Translations under genes and position numbers: made by a program
Shown here: positions 9,181 through 18,509 of the stretch, in pieces
Layout: each line of letters begins with the position of its first letter
Position numbering within the stretch: the first letter of the stretch is position 1
Notes under the pieces: model-generated
Told to the model about the DNA's origin: nothing
Databases searched by the model: none
Seen by the model: only the letters and a program-made list of their open reading frames with translations
NCBI RefSeq assembly: GCF_000620105.1
Contig: NZ_JHVK01000021.1
Location: forward strand, 1 to 61,739
Direction: 5' to 3'
Source: Microvirgula aerodenitrificans DSM 15089
GTDB lineage: Bacteria > Pseudomonadota > Gammaproteobacteria > Burkholderiales > Aquaspirillaceae
DNA length: 61,739 nucleotides

Positions 9181-9342
9181 GTTTCTTCGGCGACAATCGG
9201 CGGACTGCGCTGAAGAGGACGCAACTTTGCCATAGTGATTCGTACTGCGCAAGCCCCCTGTCACAAGAAATCTGGCGGCCATGGCCGGCAAAGCGGATAA
9301 GGGAATGAAACAGAAAGGGTTTTTCCTTTGGCCCTGATGCAA

Positions 9343-9741
9343 CTATTCGGCGGGTTTTCCCCGCAGACGCTTCACCTCTGCGCGCTTGCCTTTCGATTCC
9401 AGCCGTCGTTTCACCGAACCATGGGTCGGTCGGGTCGCCTTGCGCGCCTTGACCGGCACGCACACGCTGGCGATCAGCTGGCGCAGGCGCTCCAGTGCAT
9501 CGGCGCGATTCTTGTCCTGGCTGCGATAGCGCTGCCCCTTGATGACGATCACGCCATCCTTGGCGATGCGCTGGTCGTGCAGGGCCAGCAGTGCTTCCTT
9601 GACCGCATCCGGCAGTGAAGACGCGCGGATATCGAAGCGCAGGTGGACCGCGCTCGACACCTTGTTCACATTCTGGCCGCCGGCGCCCTGCGCACGGATG
9701 GCGCTGAATTCGACTTCGAGTTCGTTCAGCGTGACCGGCAT
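9343..9741 (-). CDS. arfB: Peptidyl-tRNA hydrolase ArfB (alternative ribosome rescue)
   Basis: Releases peptides from ribosomes stalled without a stop codon, backing up trans-translation. The 132-residue protein has the release-factor GGQ motif (AQGAGGQNVNK) near residues 20-30, then the compact RF-1 domain. A basic C-terminal tail (KARKATRPTHGSVKRR...KRAEVKRLRGKP) inserts into the mRNA channel in characterised homologues. Start MPVTLNELEVEF at 9741 fits the family; the longer frame is discarded. It overlaps the exonuclease gene upstream by 16 bp, suggesting an operon. The genome thus has both SmpB and ArfB rescue pathways in this region. Confidence 0.94.
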   Translation of the reverse strand: MPVTLNELEVEFSAIRAQGAGGQNVNKVSSAVHLRFDIRASSLPDAVKEALLALHDQRIAKDGVIVIKGQRYRSQDKNRADALERLRQLIASVCVPVKARKATRPTHGSVKRRLESKGKRAEVKRLRGKPAE

Positions 9742-10358
9742 GGTGCGGACTTTCCCGGTTGCTGGCGCAGGAATTCGCCGACCCGGGCCTTTGGCACGCG
9801 CTGCAGCGCGCACAGCAGCGAATGGGTCGGTGCCGCGACGCGATGGCGGGTCTGCAACTGGTCAAGCAGATAGGTGGTCAGATTGGCTGCCATTGCCGCA
9901 TCGGCCAGTGCCCGGTGCGCCTGTCCGGTGACGGGCAGTTGCGCCCAGGCGGTCAGGTTGCCGAGCTTGTGGTTCGGCGCGTCCGGCAGCAGCCGGCGCG
10001 ACAGCAGCATCGAACAGGCGAATGCCTGCCGGCGGGCCAGGCCGATGCGTGCCAGTTCGGCATCCCAGAATTTCTGGTCGAAGGCGGCATTGTGGGCAAC
10101 CAGCGGCGTGTCGCCGACGAAGGCGGCGACCTCGCGCATCACCTGCGCCGCCGGCGGTGCTTCGCGCAGCATGCGGGTGGAGATGCCGGTCAGCGCCTCG
10201 ATAAACGGCGGCACGCTGACGCCGGCGTTCATCAGGCTCTGGTAGCGGGCAACGATGTGGCCATCTTCGACCAGCACGGCGGCGATTTCGGTCGCGCGTC
10301 CCTGCTGGCCGGGAGAGATACCGGTGGTTTCGAAGTCGATGACGGCAATGGGTTCCAA
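9726..10358 (-). CDS. DnaQ-like 3'-5' exonuclease
   Basis: A DEDDh-family exonuclease domain resembling the DNA polymerase III epsilon subunit. Exo I is VIDFETTG, Exo II is VAHNAAFDQKF and Exo III has HRALADA with catalytic His and Asp. No beta-clamp motif is obvious, so it is more likely a stand-alone exonuclease than the replicative proofreader. The start is uncertain: I prefer the TTG at 10358 preceded by AGCAGG, giving 210 residues; GTG or ATG codons further upstream would add poorly conserved residues that run into the terminator of the previous gene. It overlaps arfB by 16 bp. Confidence 0.85.
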   Translation of the reverse strand: MEPIAVIDFETTGISPGQQGRATEIAAVLVEDGHIVARYQSLMNAGVSVPPFIEALTGISTRMLREAPPAAQVMREVAAFVGDTPLVAHNAAFDQKFWDAELARIGLARRQAFACSMLLSRRLLPDAPNHKLGNLTAWAQLPVTGQAHRALADAAMAANLTTYLLDQLQTRHRVAAPTHSLLCALQRVPKARVGEFLRQQPGKSAPCRSR

Positions 10359-10440
10359 CGGAAAGACCTGCTGATAGGGTGGAATCGGGAAAGACACGCA
10401 GTGTAAGGCCTGGCGCCGCAGGCTGCAGGACACGGGCGGA

Positions 10441-10465
10441 AAAAAGCCGCCCGGCAAGGGGCGGC
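10441..10465 (-). terminator. Terminator downstream of chemoreceptor 2
   Basis: On the minus strand GCCGCCC-CTTGCC-GGGCGGC (10465-10446) is followed by TTTTTTCC. It lies about 110 bp beyond the chemoreceptor stop and separates it from the exonuclease gene. A second perfect stem (CTGACAGCAG/CTGCTGTCAG) spans 10561-10581 at the chemoreceptor stop. Confidence 0.75.
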
Positions 10466-10577
10466 CCGGACTGTCCGTCAACGCCGCCCACGAAGAATGG
10501 ACGAGCGCAGCGGGGGGCGGAAGAGGCTGGCTTCAATCCGGCAGACTGCCGTGCCCCCGACTGACAGCAGTCTGCTG

Positions 10578-12212
10578 TCAGATTTTGAAAATGCTGACGC
10601 TGTCGTCCAGTGTCTTCGACAGCGTGGCAATGGCCGCACTGTGTTCGGTCATGCTTTCCATGGCCGCCGTGGTCTGTTCGGTCATGGCCACCATCTGTTC
10701 CATGTGGCGCTCGATCTCGCCGCTGGCGACTTTCTGCTCCTGTGCCTGATTGGCGATATGGTCGATATCGGCATTGGCATGTTCGGCACTGCTGGCACTG
10801 GCGCGGAACAGGGTGGCGACGTGTTCCATCTTTTCCACGCTGGCCTGCAGGGCATCCAGCCCCTGACGCACGACCTCGCTGAGGGCGGCGGACTTGTCGC
10901 CGAGTTGCCGGTTGACCGCATCGATCTCCGAGGCCGACGTGGCGGACTTCTCCGCCAGCAGCCGGACCTCGTCGGCGACCACGGCAAAACCGCGCCCGGC
11001 CTCGCCGGCACGCGCCGCCTCGATGGCGGCATTCAGCGCCAGCAGATTGGTCTGGTCGGCAATGTCGCGCACATCGCCGGTCATCTGGGTGATGGAAGCC
11101 GAGCTGTTGACGAAGTCGTCGACCGCCGTGGCCAGATTGCGGATCAGCGACTGCATCGACACCATTGCCTGCTCAAGCTGGCCCATCTGCATGACGCCCT
11201 GGCGGCTGTCGTCGAGATTGGCGGTGGCATTCTGGCGCAGGGCGGCTACGGCATCGCTGACCAGACTGATGCTGACCGACAGCTGTTCCACCGCGGCGGC
11301 GGAGGCGCTGGCCGAGCCCGACTGCGACTTGCAGGCCTCGTGGACCTGCTGTGCCGCCGTGGCCAGTTCCTCGCTCATGGTGCTGGCATCATCGACCCCC
11401 TGACGGACGCTGCCGACGGTCTGGCGCAACTGGATGATCATGCGCTGCATCGCAGCCTGCAGGCGGCCGAGTTCGCCGCCATGGGTGATGTCGACCTGAT
11501 GGTCGAGCCGGCCGGCGGCCACGGCGTCGGCAGCATCGACGGCCTGGCCCAGCGGCAGGGTGATGGAACGGGTCAGTACCCAGGCCAGCAGGATGCCGAG
11601 GCTGAGCGTGATCAGGGTCACGACCAGCAGGATCATGTGATTGGTCTGCATCAGCGCCAGAATCTGTTCGCTGTCTTCGGTATTGGAATCGAACTCGATA
11701 TTCAGCAGCGCATTGACGGCCGCTTGCAGACGTTCATGACTGGCGCTCATCGGCCCGTCCTGTTGCTGCTGGGTGGCGGCGGCATCCCTGGCTGCAATCA
11801 GGCGCAGGGTCTTGTCGGCTTCGGTATTGAAGTCGTTGTACGCGGAAAGCATCTTGCTTAATGCTTCGCGTTCGCTCGGCATGCTGTCGGCACTGTCGAT
11901 ATTGGCTCGCAGACGGGACAGATTCTGCTGGATCTGCTGACGCTGTTCTGCCACGGTATTGCCGATGACACTGGCGTCCATTCTCTGCTCGGCCTGATTG
12001 ATGGCGCGCAGAATATCGTTGCCGTGTTGCTGCAGGGAATTCAATTCATGAATGTTCAGGCCGGAGATTTCCACGATGGATGTGACTTCGGCCTGCATCG
12101 CGCGCTGTTGTTGCCAGATACTGAAAGAGAGCAAGAGCTGAAACAGTAAAACCAGTGCAAAGCCCAATATCAGGCGGGTCCGAATACTCGTCATCCGGAA
12201 AAATTGCAACAT
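10578..12212 (-). CDS. Methyl-accepting chemotaxis protein 2
   Basis: A 544-residue chemoreceptor. The first membrane helix is at residues 12-30 ([21 protein letters not shown]), followed by a helical periplasmic sensor rich in Gln and Asn. A second helix is at about 193-213 ([18 protein letters not shown]), then HAMP and the signalling domain with the tip [34 protein letters not shown] (cited in part). The start ATG has AGGAG eight bases upstream. It ends with the terminator-bounded region before the exonuclease gene. No flagellar promoter could be identified convincingly. Ligand unknown; the sensor differs from the other two receptors in the window. Confidence 0.94.
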   Translation of the reverse strand: MLQFFRMTSIRTRLILGFALVLLFQLLLSFSIWQQQRAMQAEVTSIVEISGLNIHELNSLQQHGNDILRAINQAEQRMDASVIGNTVAEQRQQIQQNLSRLRANIDSADSMPSEREALSKMLSAYNDFNTEADKTLRLIAARDAAATQQQQDGPMSASHERLQAAVNALLNIEFDSNTEDSEQILALMQTNHMILLVVTLITLSLGILLAWVLTRSITLPLGQAVDAADAVAAGRLDHQVDITHGGELGRLQAAMQRMIIQLRQTVGSVRQGVDDASTMSEELATAAQQVHEACKSQSGSASASAAAVEQLSVSISLVSDAVAALRQNATANLDDSRQGVMQMGQLEQAMVSMQSLIRNLATAVDDFVNSSASITQMTGDVRDIADQTNLLALNAAIEAARAGEAGRGFAVVADEVRLLAEKSATSASEIDAVNRQLGDKSAALSEVVRQGLDALQASVEKMEHVATLFRASASSAEHANADIDHIANQAQEQKVASGEIERHMEQMVAMTEQTTAAMESMTEHSAAIATLSKTLDDSVSIFKI

Positions 12213-12497
12213 GAGGAAGCTCCTGCATTATAGGTATATAGAAAAGTGAGGACGTAGGGCTCGCTCTATTTGTTCTTGTTTTGTCAGCGTGAAAGCTGCT
12301 GCCGGGATGATAGGTTATATGAGCATTCGGCCATATCGAAATGGGGTCCGATTTTTATATGACCGGATCGACATGCCTGCGAGTGTTAATCCAGTCTTAT
12401 CCGACGGGAAAATAAATGATGAATCAGAGACCTGATTTTATGGATTGCAGACGCCGGGTCGTGCCGGGGCAGGGGGGGGGCGAAAACGACAGGCAAA
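12213..12497. other. Intergenic region upstream of chemoreceptor 2
   Basis: About 285 bp without a supportable gene, more AT-rich than its neighbours. On the minus strand TATAAT (12232-12227) lies just upstream of the chemoreceptor's ribosome site; no matching -35 element is clear. Nothing else is recognised. Confidence 0.4.
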
Positions 12498-12535
12498 GAA
12501 AAAGCGGCTGCTTGATGGCAAGCAGCCGCTTTTTC
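12498..12535 (-). terminator. Strong terminator of the tRNA-Ala/tRNA-Glu unit
   Basis: A 17-bp perfect stem (GAAAAAGCGGCTGCTTG with its complement) closes a 4-nt loop and carries T-runs on both strands. It lies 8 bp after the tRNA-Glu 3' end on the minus strand. Confidence 0.88.
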
Positions 12536-12542
12536 CTGATGC

Positions 12543-12618
12543 TGGCGTCCCCACGGGGAGTCGAACCCCGGTCGTCGCCGTGAAAGGGCGGTGTCCTAGG
12601 CCTCTAGACGATGGGGAC
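12543..12618 (-). tRNA. tRNA-Glu (anticodon TTC)
   Basis: A 76-nt cloverleaf with encoded CCA. The acceptor is GTCCCCA paired with TGGGGAC, the anticodon loop CTTTCAC gives anticodon TTC, and the T-arm is GGGGTTCGACTCCCC. The outermost anticodon-stem pair is C-A rather than Watson-Crick. It is the second gene of a two-tRNA unit after tRNA-Ala. Confidence 0.95.
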
Positions 12619-12667
12619 ATCTTCCGGATCGTCGCAACACTGAACCGTTGCGATACCGCGAAACCGT

Positions 12668-12743
<76 letters not shown>

Positions 12744-12800
12744 ACGAATCCGACACAATCTGCAGCGCGGTTGGGCCGGCGCTGCGTCGAAGTGGGGCGC

Positions 12801-12829
12801 ATATTATTGATCGGCTTTCAGCCTGTCAA
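12801..12829 (-). promoter_or_regulatory. Sigma-70 promoter of the tRNA unit
   Basis: On the minus strand TTGACA (12829-12824) and TAATAT (12806-12801) are separated by exactly 17 bp. This is the best sigma-70 promoter in the window and points at tRNA-Ala copy 2. Confidence 0.8.
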
Positions 12830-12907
12830 CACTTTTCCGTCGTTCCCGTCTTGGGCCGGGCTGGCTGGGCTATACTTTGCGGCTTTGAGACCAGACGGGA
12901 CGGGACA

Positions 12908-13720
12908 GTGGGCGTCGGACATTACGAGAATTTTCCGGTAGGTTCCATTCTGTTGCCGCGCCGGATCCGCCGTGCCGTGCACGCCATTTACCGCTTTGCG
13001 CGCAGTGCCGACGACATTGCCGACGAAGGGGATGCCAGTGCCGGCGAGCGGCTGGCCGCGCTGGCGGTCTGCCGGGCCCGGCTGCACGAGATCGAGGCCG
13101 GCCAGACGCCCGGCGACGCGCTGTATGCCGAACTGGCGCGGGAAATCCGCCGGCACGCGCTGCCGATGCAACCGTTCCATGACCTGCTGGACGCATTCGA
13201 ACAGGACGTGACGGTCACCCGCTACGAGACGTTTGGCGATCTGGTGTCGTACTGCCGCAAGTCGGCCAATCCGGTCGGCCGGCTGATGCTGCAGCTGATG
13301 GGCGAGCACGATGCGCGCCGGGTGGCGATGAGCGACGGCATCTGTACTGCGCTGCAACTGATCAACTTCCTGCAGGACGTGGCGCTGGACTGGAAAAAGG
13401 GCCGGGTCTACCTGCCGCAGGACGCCCTGCGGCGCTACCGCATCGACGAGGCACAGATCGGCCGCGCCGACACCGGCGGCCTGTGGGGCGCCATGATGCG
13501 CGATCAGATCCAGCGCGCGCGCGGCATGCTGGCAGCCGGGGCGCCGCTGGCGCAGCAGATGAGAGGCCGCTTCGGCTTCGAACTGCGGATGATCGTCATG
13601 GGTGGCGAACGCATCCTGTACAAGATTCATCAGGTTGACGGCGATGTCTTCCGTCAGCGGCCGGTGCTGGATAGTCGCGACTGGGCCTATATGGTCTGGC
13701 GGGCACTGAGAAAAAAATAA
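12908..13720 (+). CDS. hpnC: Squalene biosynthesis protein HpnC (hydroxysqualene synthase)
   Basis: A trans-isoprenyl synthase-fold enzyme of the three-gene route farnesyl-PP to presqualene-PP (HpnD) to hydroxysqualene (HpnC) to squalene (HpnE). Both Asp-rich motifs of the squalene/phytoene synthase family are visible: RSADDIADE and INFLQDVALDWKKGRVYLP. The start is the GTG at 12908 (V-G-V-G-H-Y-E-N-F) behind GGGACGGGAC, giving 270 residues; the longer ATG frame covers the promoter, where TATACT (12871-12876) may be the -10. It is first in an operon with hpnD and hpnE. No squalene-hopene cyclase is in the window. Confidence 0.93.
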   Translation: MGVGHYENFPVGSILLPRRIRRAVHAIYRFARSADDIADEGDASAGERLAALAVCRARLHEIEAGQTPGDALYAELAREIRRHALPMQPFHDLLDAFEQDVTVTRYETFGDLVSYCRKSANPVGRLMLQLMGEHDARRVAMSDGICTALQLINFLQDVALDWKKGRVYLPQDALRRYRIDEAQIGRADTGGLWGAMMRDQIQRARGMLAAGAPLAQQMRGRFGFELRMIVMGGERILYKIHQVDGDVFRQRPVLDSRDWAYMVWRALRKK

Positions 13721-13763
13721 GACAGCCGCAGTCGGCAATGAACACATTCAGGGGGAGGGCGGC

Positions 13764-14600
13764 GTGACGCCGGACCAGTATTGCGAAGACAAGGCCGCGA
13801 AAAGCGGTTCCAGTTTCTACTACAGCTTCCGCTTCCTGTCCGATGACAGGCGGCGGGCGATTACCGCCCTGTACGCGTTTTGTCGCGAGGTCGACGATGT
13901 GGTCGACGAAACCCGCGAAGAACAGGTGGCGCGGATGACGCTGAACTGGTGGCGCGGCGAACTGGCCGCGCTGTACGCCGGGGCGCCGACGCATCCGGTG
14001 ACCCGGGCGCTGCAGCCACACGTGCAGGCCATGGATCTGCCGCAGGGGCTGTTCGGCGAGATTATCGACGGCATGGAAATGGATCTGGACCAGGCGCGCT
14101 ACGCGACCTTTGCCGATCTGCAGCGCTACTGTCACCGCGTGGCCGGCGTGGTCGGGCAGTTGTCGGCGCGGATTTTCGGCCATACCGATCCGCGCACGCT
14201 CGACTATGCACATGATCTCGGCATCGCTTTCCAGCTGACCAATATCGTCCGCGACGTGGGCGAGGATGCCCGGCGCGGCCGCATCTACCTGCCGGTCGAC
14301 GAACTGCAGCGCTTCGGGGTGCCGGCGGCCGATGTGCTCGCCTATCGCGAAAGCGAGGCATTCGGCCGGCTGATGACCTTCCAGATCGAGCGGGCCGAGC
14401 AGTGGTACGCACAGGCGCTGGCACAGCTGCCGGCTGCCGACCGCAAGTCGCAGCGGGTCGGGCTGGCGATGGCGGCCATCTACCGGGCGACACTGGACGA
14501 AATCCGTCGTGACGGCCCGGCCAGGGTCCTGAACCAGCACCTGTCGCTGACCCCGCTGCGCAAGCTGTGGCTGGCCTGGAAAACATGGACCTTCGGCTGA
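13764..14600 (+). CDS. hpnD: Presqualene diphosphate synthase HpnD
   Basis: Condenses two farnesyl diphosphates to presqualene diphosphate. The 278-residue protein carries the first Asp-rich motif FCREVDDVVDE and the second, NIVRDVGEDARRGRIYLP, plus the family opening YCEDKAAKSGSSFYYSF. The start is a GTG preceded by GGGGGAGGG. It lies 43 bp after hpnC and overlaps hpnE, forming one operon. The full hpnC-hpnD-hpnE set makes squalene production well supported. Confidence 0.95.
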   Translation: MTPDQYCEDKAAKSGSSFYYSFRFLSDDRRRAITALYAFCREVDDVVDETREEQVARMTLNWWRGELAALYAGAPTHPVTRALQPHVQAMDLPQGLFGEIIDGMEMDLDQARYATFADLQRYCHRVAGVVGQLSARIFGHTDPRTLDYAHDLGIAFQLTNIVRDVGEDARRGRIYLPVDELQRFGVPAADVLAYRESEAFGRLMTFQIERAEQWYAQALAQLPAADRKSQRVGLAMAAIYRATLDEIRRDGPARVLNQHLSLTPLRKLWLAWKTWTFG

Positions 14601-15898
14601 AGCCGGCGCAGGTCGCCGTGATCGGCGCCGGCTATGCCGGCATTGCCGCTGCTGTCGAACTGGCGCGACGGGATCACCGGGTCACGCTGTTCGAGGCCGG
14701 CCGGGTGGCCGGTGGCCGTGCGCGGCGGCTGGGGCAGGCACCGCACGGGCTGGACAATGGCCAGCACCTGCTGCTCGGCGCCTACCGCGAGACACTGGCG
14801 CTGATGCGGTCGGTCGGCGCCGATCCGGACCGGCTGCTGCTGCGGCATCCGCTGGCGCTGGACGTGGCCGGCGGTGTCGGCCTGCGCCTGCCTGCGTGGC
14901 CGGCGCCGCTGCACGTGCTGGCCGGGCTGGCGACCGCGACCGGGCTCGACCGGTCGGCGCGCGCGCGTCTGCTGGCTGCCATGCTGCGGCTGCAGCTGGC
15001 GCGCTTTCGTGTGCCGGCCGGCATGACCGTCGCCGCCTGGCTGGCGGCGACCGGGCAGGGGCCGGCGCTGGTCGACGGCTTCTGGACCCCGCTGGTGCTG
15101 GCCGCCATGAACACGCCGCCGGCAAAGGCCGACATGCAGATTCTGGCCAACGTGCTGCGCGACAGCCTTGCCGCCGGCCGCGCCGCCAGCGACCTGCTGA
15201 TTCCGCGTACCGACCTGTCCGCGCTGCTGCCGGAACCGGCCATCGCCTGGCTGGGCGCACGCGGGCATGCATACCGGCCCGGCTGCCGGGTGCAGCGTAT
15301 CGTGCCGGTCGACGCGGGAGTCGATGTCGACGGCCAGCATTTCGATGGTTGCGTGCTGGCCACGGCGCCACAGCATCTGTCTGCGCTGCTGCCGGCCGAC
15401 CGGTCATTCGACGATCTGCGATCCAGGGTCAATTCCATCGCTTTTCAGCCGATATACACCGTGTACTTGCGTGCACGGACCGGTGCCCGTTTGCCGCTCC
15501 CGATGATGGGGCTGGCTGGCGGCATTGCCCAGTGGGTGTTTGATCGCGGACAATTCAGCGATCAGGAAGACCTGTTTGCGGTCGTCATCAGTGGCCCCGG
15601 CGCTCACGAAGCGTGGGATCATGCTGAAATCGGCCAGCGGGTCGCCGCAGAACTGGCGCAGCAATGGCCGCAGCTCGATGGGGTGGAAGTGTTGAAAGTG
15701 ATTGCCGAGAGGCGGGCGACTTTCAGTTGCGAGGCCGGCATGCAGCGGCTTCGGACCGACACGCCGCACGCGCGCCTGCGGCTTGCCGGCGACGGTGTAC
15801 AAAATGAATATCCGGCCACGATCGAGGGTGCGGTTCGCAGCGGATTGACCGCCGCGCGCGCGCTGGACGCGGGCCTCAAACAAGAAAACCGGACATGA
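14585..15898 (+). CDS. hpnE: Squalene-associated FAD-dependent desaturase HpnE
   Basis: Reduces hydroxysqualene to squalene in the HpnCDE route. The N-terminus holds the FAD-binding Rossmann motif VAVIGAGYAGIAAAVELARR followed by FEAGRVAGGRAR. The C-terminus has the second FAD-contact segment RLAGDGVQNEYPATIEGAVRSG. The start at ATG 14585 gives 437 residues; a GTG at 14567 is an alternative that adds six residues. It overlaps hpnD by 16 bp and the next gene by 4 bp (ATGA), so the SDR gene appears to be translated from the same messenger. Confidence 0.93.
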   Translation: MDLRLKPAQVAVIGAGYAGIAAAVELARRDHRVTLFEAGRVAGGRARRLGQAPHGLDNGQHLLLGAYRETLALMRSVGADPDRLLLRHPLALDVAGGVGLRLPAWPAPLHVLAGLATATGLDRSARARLLAAMLRLQLARFRVPAGMTVAAWLAATGQGPALVDGFWTPLVLAAMNTPPAKADMQILANVLRDSLAAGRAASDLLIPRTDLSALLPEPAIAWLGARGHAYRPGCRVQRIVPVDAGVDVDGQHFDGCVLATAPQHLSALLPADRSFDDLRSRVNSIAFQPIYTVYLRARTGARLPLPMMGLAGGIAQWVFDRGQFSDQEDLFAVVISGPGAHEAWDHAEIGQRVAAELAQQWPQLDGVEVLKVIAERRATFSCEAGMQRLRTDTPHARLRLAGDGVQNEYPATIEGAVRSGLTAARALDAGLKQENRT

Positions 15899-16638
15899 AC
15901 GACTACCTTCCCCAAGCCGACGAACTCAAAGACCGCGTCATTCTGGTCACCGGGGCGACCCAGGGCATAGGCCGGGCCGTGGCGATGGACTTCGCCAGCC
16001 GTGGCGCGACCATCGTGCTGCTGGCGCGCGGCGCGCGTCGACTCGAGGCGGTCTATGACGAAATCGTCGCCGCCGGCTACCCGGAACCGGCTGCCATCCC
16101 GCTCGACCTGCTGACGACCACCGATGAGCAGTTCGAGCAGCTGGCGCTGCAGATCTACAAGACCGTCGGCCGGCTCGACGGCATCGTCCATTGCGCGGCG
16201 CACATGTATGCGCTGTCGCCGCTGAAGGACCAGCGCATCGAGGAATGGGTGAACCAGTTCCGCATCAATACCGTGGCGCCGTTTGCCCTGACGCGTGCCT
16301 GCCTGCCCCTGCTGACCCGTTCGCCGGATGCGGCGGTGGTCTTTGTCGGCGAAACCCACGGCCTGAAAGCATCGCCGTACTGGGGCGCGTTCTCGGTGTC
16401 CAAGAGCGGGCTGTCGCATCTGACCCGCATTGCCGCCGACGAGTGGGACATGCATCCGAACCTGCGCGTGAACCTGCTGGTGCCGGGCCCGGTCAACTCG
16501 CCACAGCGCGTGCGGACCCATCCGGGGCAGGCAAAGAGCGAACTGCCGAATATTGAAACGCTGCTGCCGGCGTTCTGCTACTGGAGCGGTCCGGCCAGTC
16601 AGGGACGCAGCGGCGAAGTCGTCGAACTCAATTCTTGA
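15895..16638 (+). CDS. YciK-like short-chain dehydrogenase with Phe at the catalytic Tyr
   Basis: An SDR-fold protein, 247 residues. The NAD(P)-binding motif VTGATQGIG is at residues 19-27, and H-C-A-A-H replaces the usual NNAG. The active-site Y-x3-K is F-S-V-S-K here (WGAFSVSK, codon TTC), aligning with the WGAYAASK segment of E. coli YciK. Classical SDR chemistry needs that Tyr, so the protein may be catalytically dead or use different chemistry. The C-terminus (PAFCYWSGPASQGRSGEVVELN) matches YciK. It is translationally coupled to hpnE (ATGA overlap), but a role in squalene metabolism is only suggested by position. Confidence 0.85.
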   Translation: MNDYLPQADELKDRVILVTGATQGIGRAVAMDFASRGATIVLLARGARRLEAVYDEIVAAGYPEPAAIPLDLLTTTDEQFEQLALQIYKTVGRLDGIVHCAAHMYALSPLKDQRIEEWVNQFRINTVAPFALTRACLPLLTRSPDAAVVFVGETHGLKASPYWGAFSVSKSGLSHLTRIAADEWDMHPNLRVNLLVPGPVNSPQRVRTHPGQAKSELPNIETLLPAFCYWSGPASQGRSGEVVELNS

Positions 16639-16652
16639 ACGGACCCCAACTC

Positions 16653-17150
16653 ATGCGCGCTCTCATTGTGCTTGCCCTGACCCTGGCAACGACCGGCTGC
16701 AACTGGATTGGCAATGTCAGTGGTCTGAACCGTGATGCCAACAAGGCGATCGGTGCCGGCTGCCGGCAGACTGGCCGCTCGCTGGAAGAATGCTATCAGC
16801 GCAATACGGACGCGGACCGTGCGCAGGTGTACGCGGGCTGGAAGGAAATGAACGAGTACATGGCCAAGAACCAGCTGCCGACCCTGACGCCGCCGCCCCC
16901 GCCGGTACCGGCGGCCGACAAGGCCGGAGCCGGCAAGAAGCCGGAAACGCTGAAGCCGGCCCGGAGCGAGCCGCTGGACCCGGAAGTGGAAAAGCTGATG
17001 AAGGTGATCGAGGCGACCAATGCGTCCGATCACATGCCGACCCGGCGCCAGAATGTGGCTGACGCGTCCGAGCGACTGATTCCGACCCTGCGCAAGACGG
17101 CCGACGAAGAAGCCCGCCGCTCGTCGCCGGTACCGCCGGCCGCCCACTGA
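16653..17150 (+). CDS. Putative lipoprotein of unknown function
   Basis: Family not recognised. Starting at ATG 16653, the product has a short lipoprotein signal (MRALIVLALTLATTGC) whose lipobox T-T-G-C marks Cys16 as the lipidated residue. An in-frame TTG 18 bp upstream is less likely. The mature part contains a Cys-bearing segment (GCRQTGRSLEECYQRN) that could form a disulphide, a proline-rich linker (PPPPPVPAADKAGAG) and a charged C-terminal helix. It lies between the SDR gene and radA, 2 bp from the radA start, so it is probably cotranscribed with radA. Confidence 0.75.
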   Translation: MRALIVLALTLATTGCNWIGNVSGLNRDANKAIGAGCRQTGRSLEECYQRNTDADRAQVYAGWKEMNEYMAKNQLPTLTPPPPPVPAADKAGAGKKPETLKPARSEPLDPEVEKLMKVIEATNASDHMPTRRQNVADASERLIPTLRKTADEEARRSSPVPPAAH

Positions 17151-17152
17151 GC

Positions 17153-18508
17153 ATGGCCCGCGCAAAAGCGGCCTATGTCTGCGGTGACTGCGGTGCGACT
17201 TCGCCGAAATGGCAGGGACAGTGCCCGGGCTGCGGCGCCTGGAACTCGCTGACCGAAACCGTGATCGAGCCGGCGAAGCCGGGCGGTCGCTACGAAGCGC
17301 TGTCGGTCACGTCCTCGGTGCAGACCCTGGCCGACGTGCAGGCGGAGGAAGCGCCGCGCACGCCGACCGGCATCGAGGAACTCGACCGGGTGCTCGGCGG
17401 CGGGCTGGTACATGGTGCGGTGGTGCTGATCGGCGGTGATCCGGGTATCGGCAAGTCGACCCTGCTGCTGCAGGCGCTGGCCACGATCGGACTCAGTCGC
17501 AAGGTCCTGTATGTGACCGGCGAGGAATCCGCCGCCCAGGTGGCGCTGCGCGCGTCGCGGCTGGCGGTCGATGCATCGGCGGTGCGCCTGCTGGCGGAAA
17601 TCCGCCTCGACCAGATCATTGCCACGCTGAAGCATGAAGCACCGGATGTGGCGGTCATCGACTCGATCCAGACCGTCTACGCCGATGCGCTGAATTCGGC
17701 GCCGGGCTCGGTCGCCCAGGTGCGCGAGTGTGCGGCCCAGCTGACCCGCGTGGCCAAGCAGACCGGCATCACCATCGTCATGGTCGGACACGTGACCAAG
17801 GAAGGCGCGCTGGCCGGGCCCCGCGTGCTGGAGCATATCGTCGACTCGGTGCTGTATTTCGAGGGCGACACCCATTCCAGCTTCCGCATGATCCGCGCGA
17901 TCAAGAACCGCTTTGGCGCCGTCAACGAGCTGGGCGTGTTCGCAATGACCGATCGCGGCCTGCGCGGAGTCAGCAATCCGTCGGCGATTTTCCTGTCCAG
18001 CCGCCGTGATGACGTGCCGGGCTCCTGCGTGCTGGTGACCCAGGAAGGGACCCGACCGCTGCTGGTCGAGATACAGGCACTGGTCGACGACACCCACGCA
18101 CCGCAGCCGCGCCGGCTGACGGTGGGGCTGGAGCAGAACCGGCTAGCGATGCTGCTGGCGGTACTGCACCGGCATGCCGGCATTGCCTGCTTTGACCAGG
18201 ATGTGTTCGTCAATGCGGTGGGCGGCGTCAAGATTGCCGAGCCGGCGGCCGACCTGGCCGTGCTGCTCGCCATCGTGTCGTCTTTGCGCAACAAGCCGTT
18301 GCCGGACAAGCTGGTGGTGTTCGGCGAGGTGGGGCTGGGGGGCGAGGTCCGGCCGGTGCAGCGCGGGCAGGAGCGGCTCAGGGAAGCGGCGAAACTGGGC
18401 TTCGCGCGGGCGATCGTGCCACTGGCCAACCGGCCGAAGCAGCCGGTGGAAGGCATGGAGATCATCGCCGTGGAACGCCTGGAGCAGGCGGTGGACGCCT
18501 GCCGCTGA
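17153..18508 (+). CDS. radA: DNA repair protein RadA (Sms)
   Basis: A RecA-like DNA helicase that promotes branch migration during recombination. The 451-residue protein has the N-terminal zinc finger C-G-D-C...C-P-G-C, Walker A GGDPGIGKSTLL, the RadA-specific KNRFGAVNELGVF (KNRFG) motif and a Lon-protease-like C-terminal domain (GLGGEVRPVQRGQERLREAAKLGF). Length and all signature motifs are normal. The preceding lipoprotein gene ends 2 bp before the start. A hairpin overlaps its 3' flank and the end of the opposing DUF2325 gene. Confidence 0.97.
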   Translation: MARAKAAYVCGDCGATSPKWQGQCPGCGAWNSLTETVIEPAKPGGRYEALSVTSSVQTLADVQAEEAPRTPTGIEELDRVLGGGLVHGAVVLIGGDPGIGKSTLLLQALATIGLSRKVLYVTGEESAAQVALRASRLAVDASAVRLLAEIRLDQIIATLKHEAPDVAVIDSIQTVYADALNSAPGSVAQVRECAAQLTRVAKQTGITIVMVGHVTKEGALAGPRVLEHIVDSVLYFEGDTHSSFRMIRAIKNRFGAVNELGVFAMTDRGLRGVSNPSAIFLSSRRDDVPGSCVLVTQEGTRPLLVEIQALVDDTHAPQPRRLTVGLEQNRLAMLLAVLHRHAGIACFDQDVFVNAVGGVKIAEPAADLAVLLAIVSSLRNKPLPDKLVVFGEVGLGGEVRPVQRGQERLREAAKLGFARAIVPLANRPKQPVEGMEIIAVERLEQAVDACR

Positions 18509-18509
18509 C

